From the NCBI RefSeq assembly GCF_964656455.1, contig NC_135715.1, forward strand, positions 171,522,437 to 171,586,436: a stretch of DNA of 64,000 bases, given 5' to 3'. Numbering within the stretch: the stretch's first letter is position 1; every line of letters begins with the position of its first letter. Both the position numbers and the translations under genes were made by a program. Shown here one piece after another: positions 24,221 through 34,345 of the stretch. The notes below the pieces were generated by a model. It was not told the DNA's origin and made no database searches. It worked only from the letters and a program-made list of their open reading frames with translations. Source of the stretch: Halichoerus grypus (lineage: Eukaryota; Chordata; Mammalia; Carnivora; Phocidae).

Positions 24221-25555
24221 TGATTGATGATAAGGATAATTAAATCATGATGAATATAATTGGGTGATGTCTAATTTCAAGATAAATCCCAATATTACTT
24301 TTAGTGATGTGTTTAATTTTCTAATTATGTTATATATCAAAGAGTTCTTTTTATAAATTTAAGTGGATAATGTATTACTTCGGATGCTGAGTTGTTTTTA
24401 TTAATGTGAGGGTTAACAACCTTAAGTCATTGACACATATAATGATATCTTTTCATCTTTATATTATAAATTTCATATTTTAAGTATTTTTTTATTCCTA
24501 GAAATATTTCTTTAAACTATATAGTTAGTACAGAAGTATTAGTTGCATATCAATTTGGCCTACATTAAAAAATATATATATATTTTAGAAGCACATCTCA
24601 CCTGAAGACATTTTTACTTTCACTGAAGATACAAAATCTATAGTCATGTAATAATTTGTTATCCCTATAAATAATTATAATACATCAACATATGCTAAAT
24701 AAGGCTCTACATGTTACATTTTTTGAGGGAACATTTAGAGACTGGTCTAAAAAAATGAATCCCAGAAAATTTATAAAGATCGAAGTCAGAAAAACCATTG
24801 CCAAACTTTTGGTCTCAATCTCAGCAAGTTGATTCCAATATAATAGAATGTTAGAGTCTAAAAGAGGTAGTTTCACTAGAGCTGCTGGAAACCCTAAACC
24901 TCCAGTGAGAACTCAATTCTACCTGGAGGACTTGTATCATTACCCTGTGCACCTAGGCATTCTGGATGGTTGGACCTCAGCCTATGACATTTAAGGATTA
25001 GGCCTGTTTTATTAGTCCTTGTTCTTTAACACTGAAGTCTCTCTGTGCCTTAGCCCACTGATAAAAATACCTAATTGCTTCAGAGCCCATCAGAAAAAGA
25101 TGACTTTCCTTTCAATGATCCCCATTAACTTCTATAACATTTGGAATTCAGCCTATCTAGATGGATGAGTCATCCTGCTTCTTGGATCTATTGTGTAGCA
25201 TGACAAACCCACAGGCCAAAATATTACCTTCAGATTATAACTTTGTAAGGGGTATGATTTGCCTATTTCTGCCTACACTAGATGCTAGAATTCTGAATCT
25301 AATTATTAGATAGGGTCCACCCAGTTCAGATGCTTGTTCTTTAACAATTCCTGAGTAGATTGTTTTATGTGGAACTTACCAAAGCAATGGAAGATTTACT
25401 GTTACTTTCTTCCACACTCCTTCCTGTCTGTCCTCTTCCTCTCCCCATCCTATTACCTCTTCCACCACAAAACTGATAGTTTATTCTACTTGGTTATGTA
25501 TTCAGTAAAGATATACCATAATTCCTGATTCCAAGTTTTAATTTTTGCTCATTAA
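24221..25555. other. Unique sequence, nothing recognised
   Basis: AT-rich to about 24860, with a short (TA)n at 24570-24583. From 24870 to 25400 the sequence is less AT-rich and could be an old LTR or unique DNA. I could not classify it. Confidence 0.45.
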
Positions 25556-25569
25556 GAAATGGATCCTAT

Positions 25570-25771
25570 TGGGATGCCTGGGTGGCTCAGTCAGTTAAGT
25601 ATCTGCCTTTGGCTCAGGTCATGATCCCAGGGTCCTGGGATCGAGTCCCGCATCTGGCTCCCTGCTCAGCAGGGAGCCTACTTCTCCCTCTGCCTGCCAC
25701 TCCCCCTGCTTGTGCTCTCTCTGTCTCTGTCTCTCTCTGACAAATAAATAAGTAAAATCTTAAAAAAAAAG
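25570..25771 (+). mobile_element. CanSINE with diverged TSD
   Basis: TGGGATGCCTGGGTGGCTCA head, TCATGATCCCAGGGTCCTGG core, CT-rich stretch and AAATAAGTAAAATCTTA tail. The TSD is AAATGGATCCTAT (25557-25569) and AAATGAATCCTAT (25773-25785), with one mismatch. The CpG of the head has decayed (GATGCC for GCGCC). Confidence 0.97.
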
Positions 25772-26002
25772 AAAATGAATCCTATCATTTCACCAGTGGG
25801 GTTGACCAATTGATATGTTTCTAGTTGCTCTTCTTAAATACCAGCTCCAAAAGGGTAGCTTTATTTTCATTAAAGATTCTTATTTGTTATGTTTAGTTTT
25901 TCTTCATAAACATGCTCAAAGTAGAAGCTTTAAGTACTTAGAGTTTTCAAATCATTTCAATTGGAGGTTTTGTTTTGCATAATGGACCTATTAAAATATT
26001 GG

Positions 26003-26275
26003 TTATAGTAGACTAGCTTAATGGTTAAGAACATAGGTTCTAGAGCCAAATCCCAAATCTGAATTATGAATCCCAGTTCCTCCACTTACTAGCTAGTGGT
26101 CATAGCTGTATGACCATGAGCAAGGTACTTAATCTCCCTGTGCCTCAGTTTCTTCTTTTGTAAAATGAAGATTATAATAGTACCTTCCTCATAGGTTTGT
26201 GGTAAGGAAGAAATAACTGATAACAACATTGCCTAGAATATAGTAAATGTCCAGTAAGTCAACACTGGTTGTTAT
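26003..26275 (+). mobile_element. MIR SINE, well preserved
   Basis: The order is typical of MIR: AATGGTTAAGAACATAGGTT, TCCACTTACTAGCTAG, TGACCATGAGCAAGGTACTT, CTCCCTGTGCCTCAGTTTCT, then AAAATGAAGATTATAATAGT and GTGGTAAGGA. Nearly the whole element is present. Members of this family date from early mammals. Confidence 0.93.
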
Positions 26276-26279
26276 TTTG

Positions 26280-26971
26280 TTTTTATAGCTATGGGATGAT
26301 GTTTTCTATTTCTTGAACCCAATTGCTCTGTTTTTATCTCTTTTCTGGCTGCTGTAATGCCTACAAAAATATTTCTTTTTCCAAAAGCTATGACAAAATT
26401 TTAAATCCCATTAGCTCAAAATAGATCTCATCTTAAGTGCCTCTACATTTCTGAATATAGTACTTTGTACCCACTATGCTAACTTAGGTTGCTGCTATTT
26501 CACATGCCTAATAGCCTGGGCACACACCTCAAACCTCTAGGACCAAAGAGCAGAAACTTACAGGCTAATAGTAGAGAAACCTACAGCAACCTATCAAAAA
26601 TAGGAATTTTTGTGCCTCATACTCGCACCACCACTGTCTCCTGACCCATAAAATAACAGTAGACAAAGCTATGATTTATTTGAAATTTTGAAGAGCTGCT
26701 TAAATAATCTGAGAAAACTGAGGAAACAAACAACATAACCTCATGAAATAAGCCACGGGAGATGGCTCTGCTCTTCCCTCTTTTCTTCAACACGTTGAAA
26801 AGAGTATTATGCTCCATAAAAAGGGATATGTCTTTGCAGCTGACCTAGTCTTACCACAATAGTAGCGAATCCTGACTCTTGGTTTTAGGCATTGCTACCA
26901 ATATGGTTAATGCCTAAAATATGTTAGTTACTGGTACTAATGCCCAAGACAATGATGTCTTGGCTTTGCTT
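26280..26971. other. Unique sequence, nothing recognised
   Basis: No exon or repeat recognised. Confidence 0.5.
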
Positions 26972-26988
26972 AGAAATATTAGCACTTT

Positions 26989-27190
26989 TGGGGTGCCTGG
27001 GTGGCTCAGATTGTTAAGCATCTGCCTTCGGCTCAGGTCATGATCCCAGGGTCCTGGGATTCAGCCCCACATCGGGCTCCTGGCTTGGCAGGGAGCCTGC
27101 TTCTCCCTCTCCCTCTGCCTCTCCCCCTGCTCGTGCTCTCTCTCTGTATCTCTGTGTCTCAAATGAATAAATAAAATCTTTTTTAAAAAA
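26989..27190 (+). mobile_element. CanSINE with perfect 17-bp TSD
   Basis: TGGGGTGCCTGGGTGGCTCA head, TCATGATCCCAGGGTCCTGG core, CCCTCTGCCTCTCCCCCTGC stretch and AATAAATAAAATCTT tail. The TSD AGAAATATTAGCACTTT lies at 26972-26988 and 27191-27207. Confidence 0.98.
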
Positions 27191-27330
27191 AGAAATATTA
27201 GCACTTTCACTTTGTATTAAGACTAATTGAGGTCACTAACTTGCAAACTTCCATAGTCAGTGAATTACATAATTTATTAATTTAACACCAAGAGCCTGTA
27301 CTTCATTAAGCACATGTATTAATTTTTAAT

Positions 27331-27639
27331 ATGATAGCCACAAAGAAATTCTTAAAAAATTCTGTTTGTCGCCTGACCTTTACCAACCACACTCTTGCAC
27401 TTGTCCTCCTTGTCAAGAAAAATGGAGAGTTTAAAGTTTGCAAGAAATACCAGATGTTGAACAGATCACCATCTGAAATCAATACTCATGCCTACAGTTT
27501 TCTTGACCTGTTGATCAGCTTGAATAAGTGTGATTTGTATCAGCTGAAACTCCAGGACAGGGTTAGAAGGAAGGAAGAAAGAAGGGAAAGGGTCATATCT
27601 CTAGTCAATATCAGAAAGAATTTTTTAAAGTATGCATGA
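27331..27639 (+). pseudogene. Possible fossil Ty3/gypsy-type reverse transcriptase fragment
   Basis: A 102-codon frame without internal stops contains, at about residues 8-76, an order of motifs that resembles the N-terminal part of a Ty3/gypsy-class reverse transcriptase. Visible are LVKKNGEF (residues 27-34), then VCKKYQMLN (36-44), the position of the usual [DY]-Y-x-x-L-N motif with Lys where Asp/Val are normal, then SFLDLLISLN (56-65) and CDLYQLKL (67-74), where the first catalytic Asp block is expected. The later YxDD active-site region, RNase H, integrase and LTRs were not found. The protein could therefore not be an active polymerase. Old gypsy-derived sequences are known in mammals, so this may be such a fossil. 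Coincidence in a 102-codon frame remains possible. Confidence 0.45.
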
Positions 27640-27849
27640 AAGATTATATTTTCAGATCTGCATGACAGTTTTGAATATTTGGCAATATGATTTGGGCTGC
27701 ATAGGATACTATCTCTGTTTTAACAAATCCAAAAAAATGTTTTCTAGGATCTAATCAGAACATTACATAAACAGGTTTGAATAGAAATGAACATATTCAT
27801 GTGACCCTAAAAAATACCTCCTAAGCATTACAGATAATTGGAAAAAGGA
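27640..27849. other. Unique sequence, nothing recognised
   Basis: Short spacer between the reverse-transcriptase-like frame and an old L1M. Confidence 0.4.
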
Positions 27850-28059
27850 AGAATTATTTAATAAATGATTTGGGGACATTTGGTTACCCCTCTATGGCAG
27901 CAATGATCTTGGGATAATAATGATGAATTCCTAGGTTATGCCATTCACCAAAAGAATTACAAGTGGAGTAAAGACCTAAATATAATAGTCTTGAGAGATT
28001 TAGAAGAAAATAAAGGTGAATACTCATATTGTCTTAGGTGGTTATTCTAAAAAAAATAA

Positions 28060-28068
28060 CTATATATA

Positions 28069-28100
<32 letters not shown>
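28060..28100. repeat. (TA)n microsatellite
   Basis: About 20 TA units with one TGTG interruption, inside the L1M. Confidence 0.95.
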
Positions 28101-28414
28101 GTAAGCATTTAAAAAGTAACAGATATACCCACATACAGTTAAAATAAATGTATTTCAAACAATACAATAAAAATAAAAGTAAAAGCAAAAGCCACTCAGA
28201 AAAAAGTATTTGTAACATATAATAGAAAAAATGACAATCTTTAATATATAAAGAAGTGAACATTCCTAACGTATGAAAACCCTTTATGAATCAATGAGAA
28301 AGAAAAATACAGTAGAAAAAAAAATAGGGCAGTAGATAAATGGGTCACAGAAAGGGACACAAATGAGCAGTGTATATACAAACTTCAACTTTAGTATTAA
28401 AAAGTTAAATCCCA

Positions 28415-28494
28415 GGAACGCCTGGCTGGCTTGGTTAGTGGAGCATGTGACTTTTGATCTCGGGGTCGTGAGTTTGAGCCCCATCTACATCTAA
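28415..28494 (+). mobile_element. Short tRNA-head SINE, 80 bp, with TSD
   Basis: GGAACGCCTGGCTGGCTTGG is followed by GAGCATGTGACTTTTGATCT and GTCGTGAGTTTGAGCCCCAT, then directly by an A tail. It has the tRNA-like head with A- and B-box regions but lacks the CT-rich body of the other CanSINEs. The TSD is AAAAAGTTAAATCCCA (28399-28414) and AAAAAGTTAAGTCCCA (28495-28510), with one mismatch. Confidence 0.9.
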
Positions 28495-29290
28495 AAAAAG
28501 TTAAGTCCCAATGAAATTTTAAAAGGTTTTAAAGACTAATGATACTCTGTTCCTGAAAAAAAAAAAATTTTAATGCTTTTGTTCACTACTGCTAAGTATT
28601 TTAAGATAATCTTTCATTGATGCGTGGGAACCAGTCTACATCAAAAGCCTTGTAAATACATATTTCTTTGACACAGGAATTCTATTCTTAGCGTTTTTTT
28701 CCAAAGGCAATAATCAAGCATAATATAAGGTTTTATGTAGGATGGTCATTATTTGTAATAAAGAAGCAACAAAAAGAATCACAATTTGGAATTTGTAAAT
28801 GTGTGTGTGTATACATACATAGATATGTTATGACAGTCATATTTAAACACTATATGACTGTTTAAAATCATATTGATGTAGTATGTTTGACAACAAAACG
28901 AAGATGTCATAATATATTTAAGTGGTGAACAAAGGTAATATGTGTTGTGTCATATCAACCTTGAAGTTGATAATGACTATATGGATGATATTGCAAGAAA
29001 TTTGTTTTATTTTATTCTTTGATTCTCATGCATACATTTTTCATTTTTCCCACAGTTACCATGCAATAGTTTTAAATGGGAAAAATATTTTCAACAAAGA
29101 GGAAATAAACCTGTATTAGAATTTATTAGCCTGTATCATTTTGGCTGTATATTAAAATCACCAGGGAGAATTAAAAAAAAATTCTGATGTACAGAATTGT
29201 CAAATCACTGTTGTACAACTGATACTAATATTGTATCTCAAATAAGTAACTATAAAATGTACAGAAGAATAATAATAAAAGTAAAACCCA

Positions 29291-29929
29291 CCTGAAATGT
29301 CTTCATCCAGAAATATCTATTCTTGAGCTTTCCCTCCAGATTTCTTTGTGTATATACAGACATATATGAAGTCTATACATTTTTCTATAAATGAGATCAA
29401 ATTCTAAAAAAAAAAAAAACAATTCTGAGACTTGCCCTGATTTGCTGAATCAAAGTATGTTTTTTTGCTTATTTGGTTGGTCATGGTTCTGAAGTGATTC
29501 TTAAATGGTCAGGCCAGCATCTGTCCACAAAATGGCATTTGATGAAAATAATACTAAATTCTCAGGATATTGTGAGAATCAAGCAAAATAATGTGAGTAA
29601 GTGATCGAAGGATGATAGATGACTAATTCAGTCATGGCATATTTCCTAGTAAACTTAACCCCCATGAGGTTTACTTCTTTTGGAAAAGATGACTGGAAGC
29701 TGTATTGTAGTAATTATGTCCCTCTAGCACTACTCCACTCCCTTCTTGTGGTTAACAGACCCCAGCTACATGATCAGAGTGAGGGCCTGTGATCAAAGTT
29801 GGGAAAGCCAAGGTCTCCTACCTCCCCAGTAGTCCTACAAGTGATCGAGGCTTTGGCCAGTCATTACAAAAGATTTTTCTGACTGTGGCCAGCAAATTGT
29901 AAATAATAATAATAATGAGTCTGCTCCAT
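29291..29929. other. Unique sequence, nothing recognised
   Basis: An A-run lies at about 29406-29419 and a short (AAT)n at about 29902-29914. Nothing else was recognised. Confidence 0.45.
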
Positions 29930-30248
29930 TCCAGCCTTCTCTGTCTAAAGTTATTTCTCTGCACAGTTATTCCCCTTACATGATCACAGTAAAAAACTCT
30001 TTCCTTAATACCCCTTGCTCAATCCATCAGCAAGTCCTGTTGGCTTTTCCTTTCCAGTACATCCCAGATCTGCCACTCCTCCTGCCCTCCAAGTTTCCAC
30101 TTTAGTTTTGGGCTACTGTGTCACTTGGTCTTGTGTTCCATTCTTGTCTTGTTAAAAGCCATTGTCCACAGAGCCAAATATATTTTTAAATCACAAATCA
30201 AATCATGTAATTCCTCAGCTCATAATTATCCAATGAAATTCCATTACA

Positions 30249-30349
30249 TTTTTTTTAAATTTCAATTTAAGGTTTTATTTATTTATTTATTTATTATTTA
30301 TTTATTTTTTATTTATTATTTTTTTATTATGTTCAATTAGCCAACATTT
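30249..30349 (-). mobile_element. Ultra-short L1 tail inserted in L2
   Basis: About 100 bp of T-rich sequence with (TTTA)n is followed by TTATTATGTTCAATTAGCCA, which resembles the last bases of an L1 3' end in minus orientation. It interrupts the L2 exactly between CCATTACA and GAACAAAATCC. Imperfect ACATTT repeats at both ends may be the TSD. Confidence 0.6.
30273..30330. repeat. (TTTA)n low-complexity tract
   Basis: Irregular TTTA units derived from the tail of the inserted L1 piece. Confidence 0.9.
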
Positions 30350-30795
30350 AGAACAAAATCCACACTTCTCTGGTCTGACATGCCTGTACGTGATTTGTCC
30401 CTTGCTTACCTCCTCAAACTCATCCACCTAACTGCCTTGGGTCTAACATCATTCTTGCTCTTCCTTCAACATGGCATGCTTTCCCTACCTTTATAGTCAC
30501 TCTTTCCTCTGCCAGATTGATCATCATCCAGACCTACCAATGATTCCTCCCTTATTTCTTTCAAATTTTTTCTCAAATATTTCCTCGGAGGAAACATCTT
30601 TAACTGCTCTGGGAATATAGCCCCTCCCTCTCATGCATGCCACCTATCAATCTCTATGCCTTATTGGTTCACAGCACTTAGCATTCCTTCATAGTTATAT
30701 GTTCATTGTCTCACTTTCACTAAAATGAAAGCTCCACAAGGGCAGTGAACTTCTGTCTTGTTTATTGCTTTTGTGCCCAGGGCCTGGACGTACAC

Positions 30796-31978
30796 TGGAT
30801 TAGATCTTCACTACATGGAGATAGTCAGGCTTCAGACAGACTGATGCCACCAAAAGAAGGAGTAGCAGAGTGAGAGAACTGGTAGAGCTTTAGTTTACAG
30901 AATCGTCTCAGCTAGCTCTACTCTTTACCTTTTTCATCCATTGGTTAGGTGAACCAAAAGCCTCCTCTTTTTCTCTTTAGTAATTTGAATATGATTTCTG
31001 TCACTTGAGACTGAACGATCCCTCACTAATAGCCAATTAAAGATTCAGTTTCAGGACTCAAGGCATTTTTGGAGGAAATCCATAAAACACCATAACTCTG
31101 TGCCCAGAACACTGTAATGAAGAACTCGATATAGCACAAACTTTTCACCTCCCAAGTTAGTCTCTGGATGCACAATGGGCCATTATTGACTAGTCAAAAC
31201 CCTTTCTCTCCTCCATTGAGTATTTTGTTCTTTATAATTGTGTATTCCCTTCATCTGCTGGGTGAACGACTCAGCCTTGGCTGCTTCTTACCCTTCTTAA
31301 CCTTTCCCTTCCCTTCCAGATTTGCAGATCATTTCAGAGTTGTGAAGGAAATTCTAATCAAAATTGATTTCACTTGGCTTCTATCTCCCACACACTAAGC
31401 AAATAATATATAAACCATATTCTTGAATACCTTTATCCCTACCCAATTTTAAAGCAGACTGGTTATCCACCTATCCACACCCCTGATTTTGCCTGATTTT
31501 GTTTATACAAATGTTCACATAGAGCTGCCACTTATTCCTGCATTCCAAGCAAAAATGATGACTTCACAGAACTCCACATGCCTGAACACACTGAAAATAC
31601 CCCTGTAGTGATGGAAGGCAGTCTACACAAGCAGGGTAAGTGCCAAAATCCTGCATCAAACTAAGGAAGCAAGTACATGTCTATGGCTGACTTCTCAGCT
31701 GTAGCACTATTACTGACATTTGGGGCTAAATATTCAAAACATAAGAGCTGTTCTGTGCATTGTATCATGTTTAGCAGCATCTCTGACCTCTATCTAAATG
31801 CCAGTAACACCACTTTTGTAACAACCAAAAATATCTAGACTTTAACAACTGTCCCCTAATGTGTGTGTGTGTTGGGGAAAGGATTGCTCTCAGCTAAGAA
31901 TGACTTGTGTACAGAGAAAGAACTTGTCTTGCAACTCAAAAAAATTAGTTCCATCCATTGAATAAACTATTATCCCTT
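30796..31978. other. Unique sequence, nothing recognised
   Basis: No supported repeat or exon. A short (TG)n lies at 31860-31873. The 76-codon frame at 31168-31398 has no domain I recognise. Confidence 0.5.
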
Positions 31979-31995
31979 AAAAATAGGCAGTAAGA

Positions 31996-32403
31996 CAGGA
32001 AACAAACTGAGGGTTGCTGGAGTGGTGGAGGGGTGGGAGGGATGGGGTGGCTGGGTGATGGACATTGGGGAGGGTATGTGCTATGGTGAGTGCTATGAAT
32101 TGTGTAAGACTGATGAATCACAGACCTGTACATCTGAAACAAGATAGTAGGAAGGGAAAAATGAAGGGGGAAATCAGAGGGGGAGGTGAACCATGAGAGA
32201 CAATGGACTCTGAGAAACAAACTGAGGGTTTTAGAGGGGAGGAGGGTGGGGGGATGGGTTAGCATGGTGATGGGTATTAAGGAGGGCATGTATTGAATGG
32301 AGCACTGGGTGTTATATGCAAACAATGAATCATGAAACACAACATCAAAAACTAATGATGTAATGTATGGTGATTAACATAACATAATAAAATAAAATAA
32401 AAT
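31996..32403 (+). mobile_element. 5'-truncated L1 (3' UTR only), perfect 17-bp TSD
   Basis: A 408-bp plus-strand L1 3' UTR starting at CAGGAAACAAACTGAGGGTT and ending in an (AAAAT)n-type tail. The TSD AAAAATAGGCAGTAAGA is at 31979-31995 and 32404-32420. Relative to the copy at 32572, it lacks about 30 bp of the A-rich GTAATACATTATATGTTAAA segment. The 131-codon minus-strand frame over it is a shadow. Confidence 0.97.
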
Positions 32404-32420
32404 AAAAATAGGCAGTAAGA

Positions 32421-32556
32421 GGTCCTAAATAGGTGAAGGTCCCAGTTTTTTAGAGAGTTGAACCAGTTTTCACAGTCCTGGACTTTATAACCCAATATGG
32501 ATCTATCAGGATTGAAACTGGTAGGTTAATGTGTCCTGTTTACAGATTTGAATTTT
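32421..32556. other. Spacer between two L1 copies
   Basis: Unique sequence separating two directly oriented L1s. Confidence 0.5.
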
Positions 32557-32571
32557 TAAAGGGGACCTATT

Positions 32572-33211
32572 GGGACTTCATCAAGATAAAAAGCTTTTGC
32601 ACAGCAAAAGAAACTGTCGACAAAACCAAAAGACAACTGACAGAATGGGAGAAGATATTTGCAAATGACATATCAGATAAAGGGCTAGTATCCAAAATCT
32701 ATAAAGAACTTATCAAACTCAACACCCAAAGAACAAATAATCCAATCAAGAAATGGGCAGAAGACATGAACAGACATTTTTCCAAAGACGACATCCAAAT
32801 GGCCAACAGACACATGAAAAAGTGCTCCACATCACTCGGCATCAGGGAAATCAAAATCAAAACCTCAAAGAGATAGCACCTCACACCAGTCAGAATGGCT
32901 AAAATGAACAAGTCAGGAAACAACAGATGATGGTGGGGATGCGGAGAAATGGGAACCCTCCTACACTGTTGGTGGGAATGCAAGCTGGTGCAGCCACTCT
33001 GGAAAACAGTATGGAGGTTCCTCAAAAAGTTGAAAATAGAGCTACCATACGACCCAGGAATTGCACTACTGGGTATTTATCCCAAAGATACAAATGTAGT
33101 GATCCGAAGGGGTATGTGCACCCCGATGTTTATAGCAGCAATGTCCACAATAGCCAAACTATGGAAAGAGCCAAGGTGTCCATCGACAGATGAATGGATA
33201 AAGAAGATGTG

Positions 33212-33262
<51 letters not shown>

Positions 33263-33882
33263 GACTATTATGCAGCCATCAAAAGGAATGAAATCTTGCC
33301 ATTTGCAATGACATGGATGGAACTGGATGGTATTATGCTGAGCGAAATAAGTCAATCAGAGAAAGACATGTATCATATGACCTCACTGATATGAGGAATT
33401 CTTAATCTCAGGATCTCAGGAAACAAACTGAGGGTTGCTGGAGTGGTGGGGGGTGGGAGGGATGGGGTGACTGGGTGATAGACATTGGGGAGGGTATGCG
33501 CTATGGTTAACGTTGTGAATTGTGTAAGACTGTTGAATCACAGACCTGTACCTCTGAAACAAGTAATACATTATATGTTAAAAAAAAGAAGAATATAGTA
33601 GGAAGGGTAAAAGGAAGGGGGCGGGATCGGAGAGGGAGACGAACCATGAGAGGCTATGGACTCTGAGAAACAAACTGAGGGTTCTAGAGGGGAGGAGGGT
33701 GCGGGGATGGGTTAGCCTGGTGACGGATATTAAAGAGGGTGCGTATTGAATGGAGCACTGGGTGTTATATGCAAATAATGAATCATGGAACACTACACCA
33801 AAAACTAATGATGTAATGTATGGTGATTAACATAACATAATAAAATTAAAAAAATGAAAAAATAAATTAATAATAAAAAAAA
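32572..33882 (+). mobile_element. L1 with ORF2 C-terminal ~270 codons and 3' UTR, 15-bp TSD
   Basis: A 1311-bp 5'-truncated L1. The TSD TAAAGGGGACCTATT is perfect at 32557-32571 and 33883-33897. The ORF2 remnant starts at [15 protein letters not shown] and continues through the [18 protein letters not shown] block and the [14 protein letters not shown] block to a normal stop near 33394. It is dead: an in-frame TAG ends the frame at 32876, a TGA interrupts the next segment near 32926, and an (AC)n expansion at 33215-33260 shifts the frame. The 3' UTR from 33415 has the same order as the other L1s here and an irregular A-rich tail. Confidence 0.97.
33215..33260. repeat. (AC)23 microsatellite inside L1 ORF2
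   Basis: Twenty-three perfect AC units lie between GTAT and TGGACTATTATGCAGCC. Other L1 copies have a short TATATACA-type motif at this position, so the tract grew from pre-existing element sequence. Confidence 0.98.
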
Positions 33883-33897
33883 TAAAGGGGACCTATT

Positions 33898-34079
33898 TTC
33901 TTCAGAGCCCCTTTACTTTCATAGTTAAGGTTAAAACTTTCACTTACAATACCTTTTGTGATAGAACTCAGGCTTGCTTCTCAAACCTAAGTCCTTGCTA
34001 TTCCTTTGCATAAGTCCTATGCCCCACTGTATCAATTTTTTTTTTATTCTATGGGGACAGGATATGCTTTCTAATATCT
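33898..34079. other. Unique sequence, nothing recognised
   Basis: Spacer between an L1 and an L2-like segment. Confidence 0.4.
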
Positions 34080-34345
34080 CCACTTCATTCACACACGCTG
34101 TTCCCACTGCCTGAAACTTTCCCAACTTTCCACATTTTCTCTGAGATATTAATTCCTATAACATTGAAAAACTTTCTTCAACTCTTTTTCTTCCCTGACA
34201 CTTTCCCTTCCAGGCTAGTAGGCTTCTCTCTCTGATTCCCCAAGCCTTAGAGGCTATTCCGTCTTGTAAATATCAGTTGTTGTTCTTTGTGCCTCAATGA
34301 CCAGTGCAATGTTTGGACCATAGAAAAAATTTAATACATACTAGT
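34080..34345 (+). repeat. L2-like remnant
   Basis: CTCCACTTCATTCACACACG, then CTGTTCCCACTGCCTGAAAC and, further on, CAATGACCAGTGCAATGTTT fit the order of the ancient L2 3' region ('...acatgctgttccctctgcctggaa... cagtgcctggcac'). It is diverged and of moderate confidence. Confidence 0.55.

Larger units (their letters stand above)
27850..29290 (+). mobile_element. Highly decayed plus-strand L1M, ORF2 and 3' end
   Basis: Successive L1 ORF2-like pieces are visible: AAGACCTAAATATAATAGTC near 27972, GTATTTGTAACATATAATAG near 28207, TTAATATATAAAGAAGTGAA near 28242, GACACAGGAATTCTATTCTT near 28670 and TGGTCATTATTTGTAATAAA near 28743. The end is TTGTACAACTGATACTAATA near 29211. It is interrupted by a short SINE at 28415-28494 and a TA microsatellite. 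No reading frame remains. Confidence 0.68.
29930..30795 (+). mobile_element. L2 LINE 3' portion, interrupted by an L1 tail
   Basis: The text order fits an L2 3' region: CATGTAATTCCTCAGCTCA, then AGAACAAAATCCACACTTCT, GGTCTGACATGCCTGTACGT, CCTTCAACATGGCATGCTTT, CCTCGGAGGAAACATCTTTA and AATGAAAGCTCCACAAGGGC. The last block is TTGTGCCCAGGGCCTGGACG. The element is split at about 30247-30349. Confidence 0.78.

Noticed and set aside
32529..32876. 115-codon plus-strand protein
   Set aside because: It is part of the broken L1 ORF2, ending at a premature TAG, with its first codons from unique flanking DNA upstream of the TSD.
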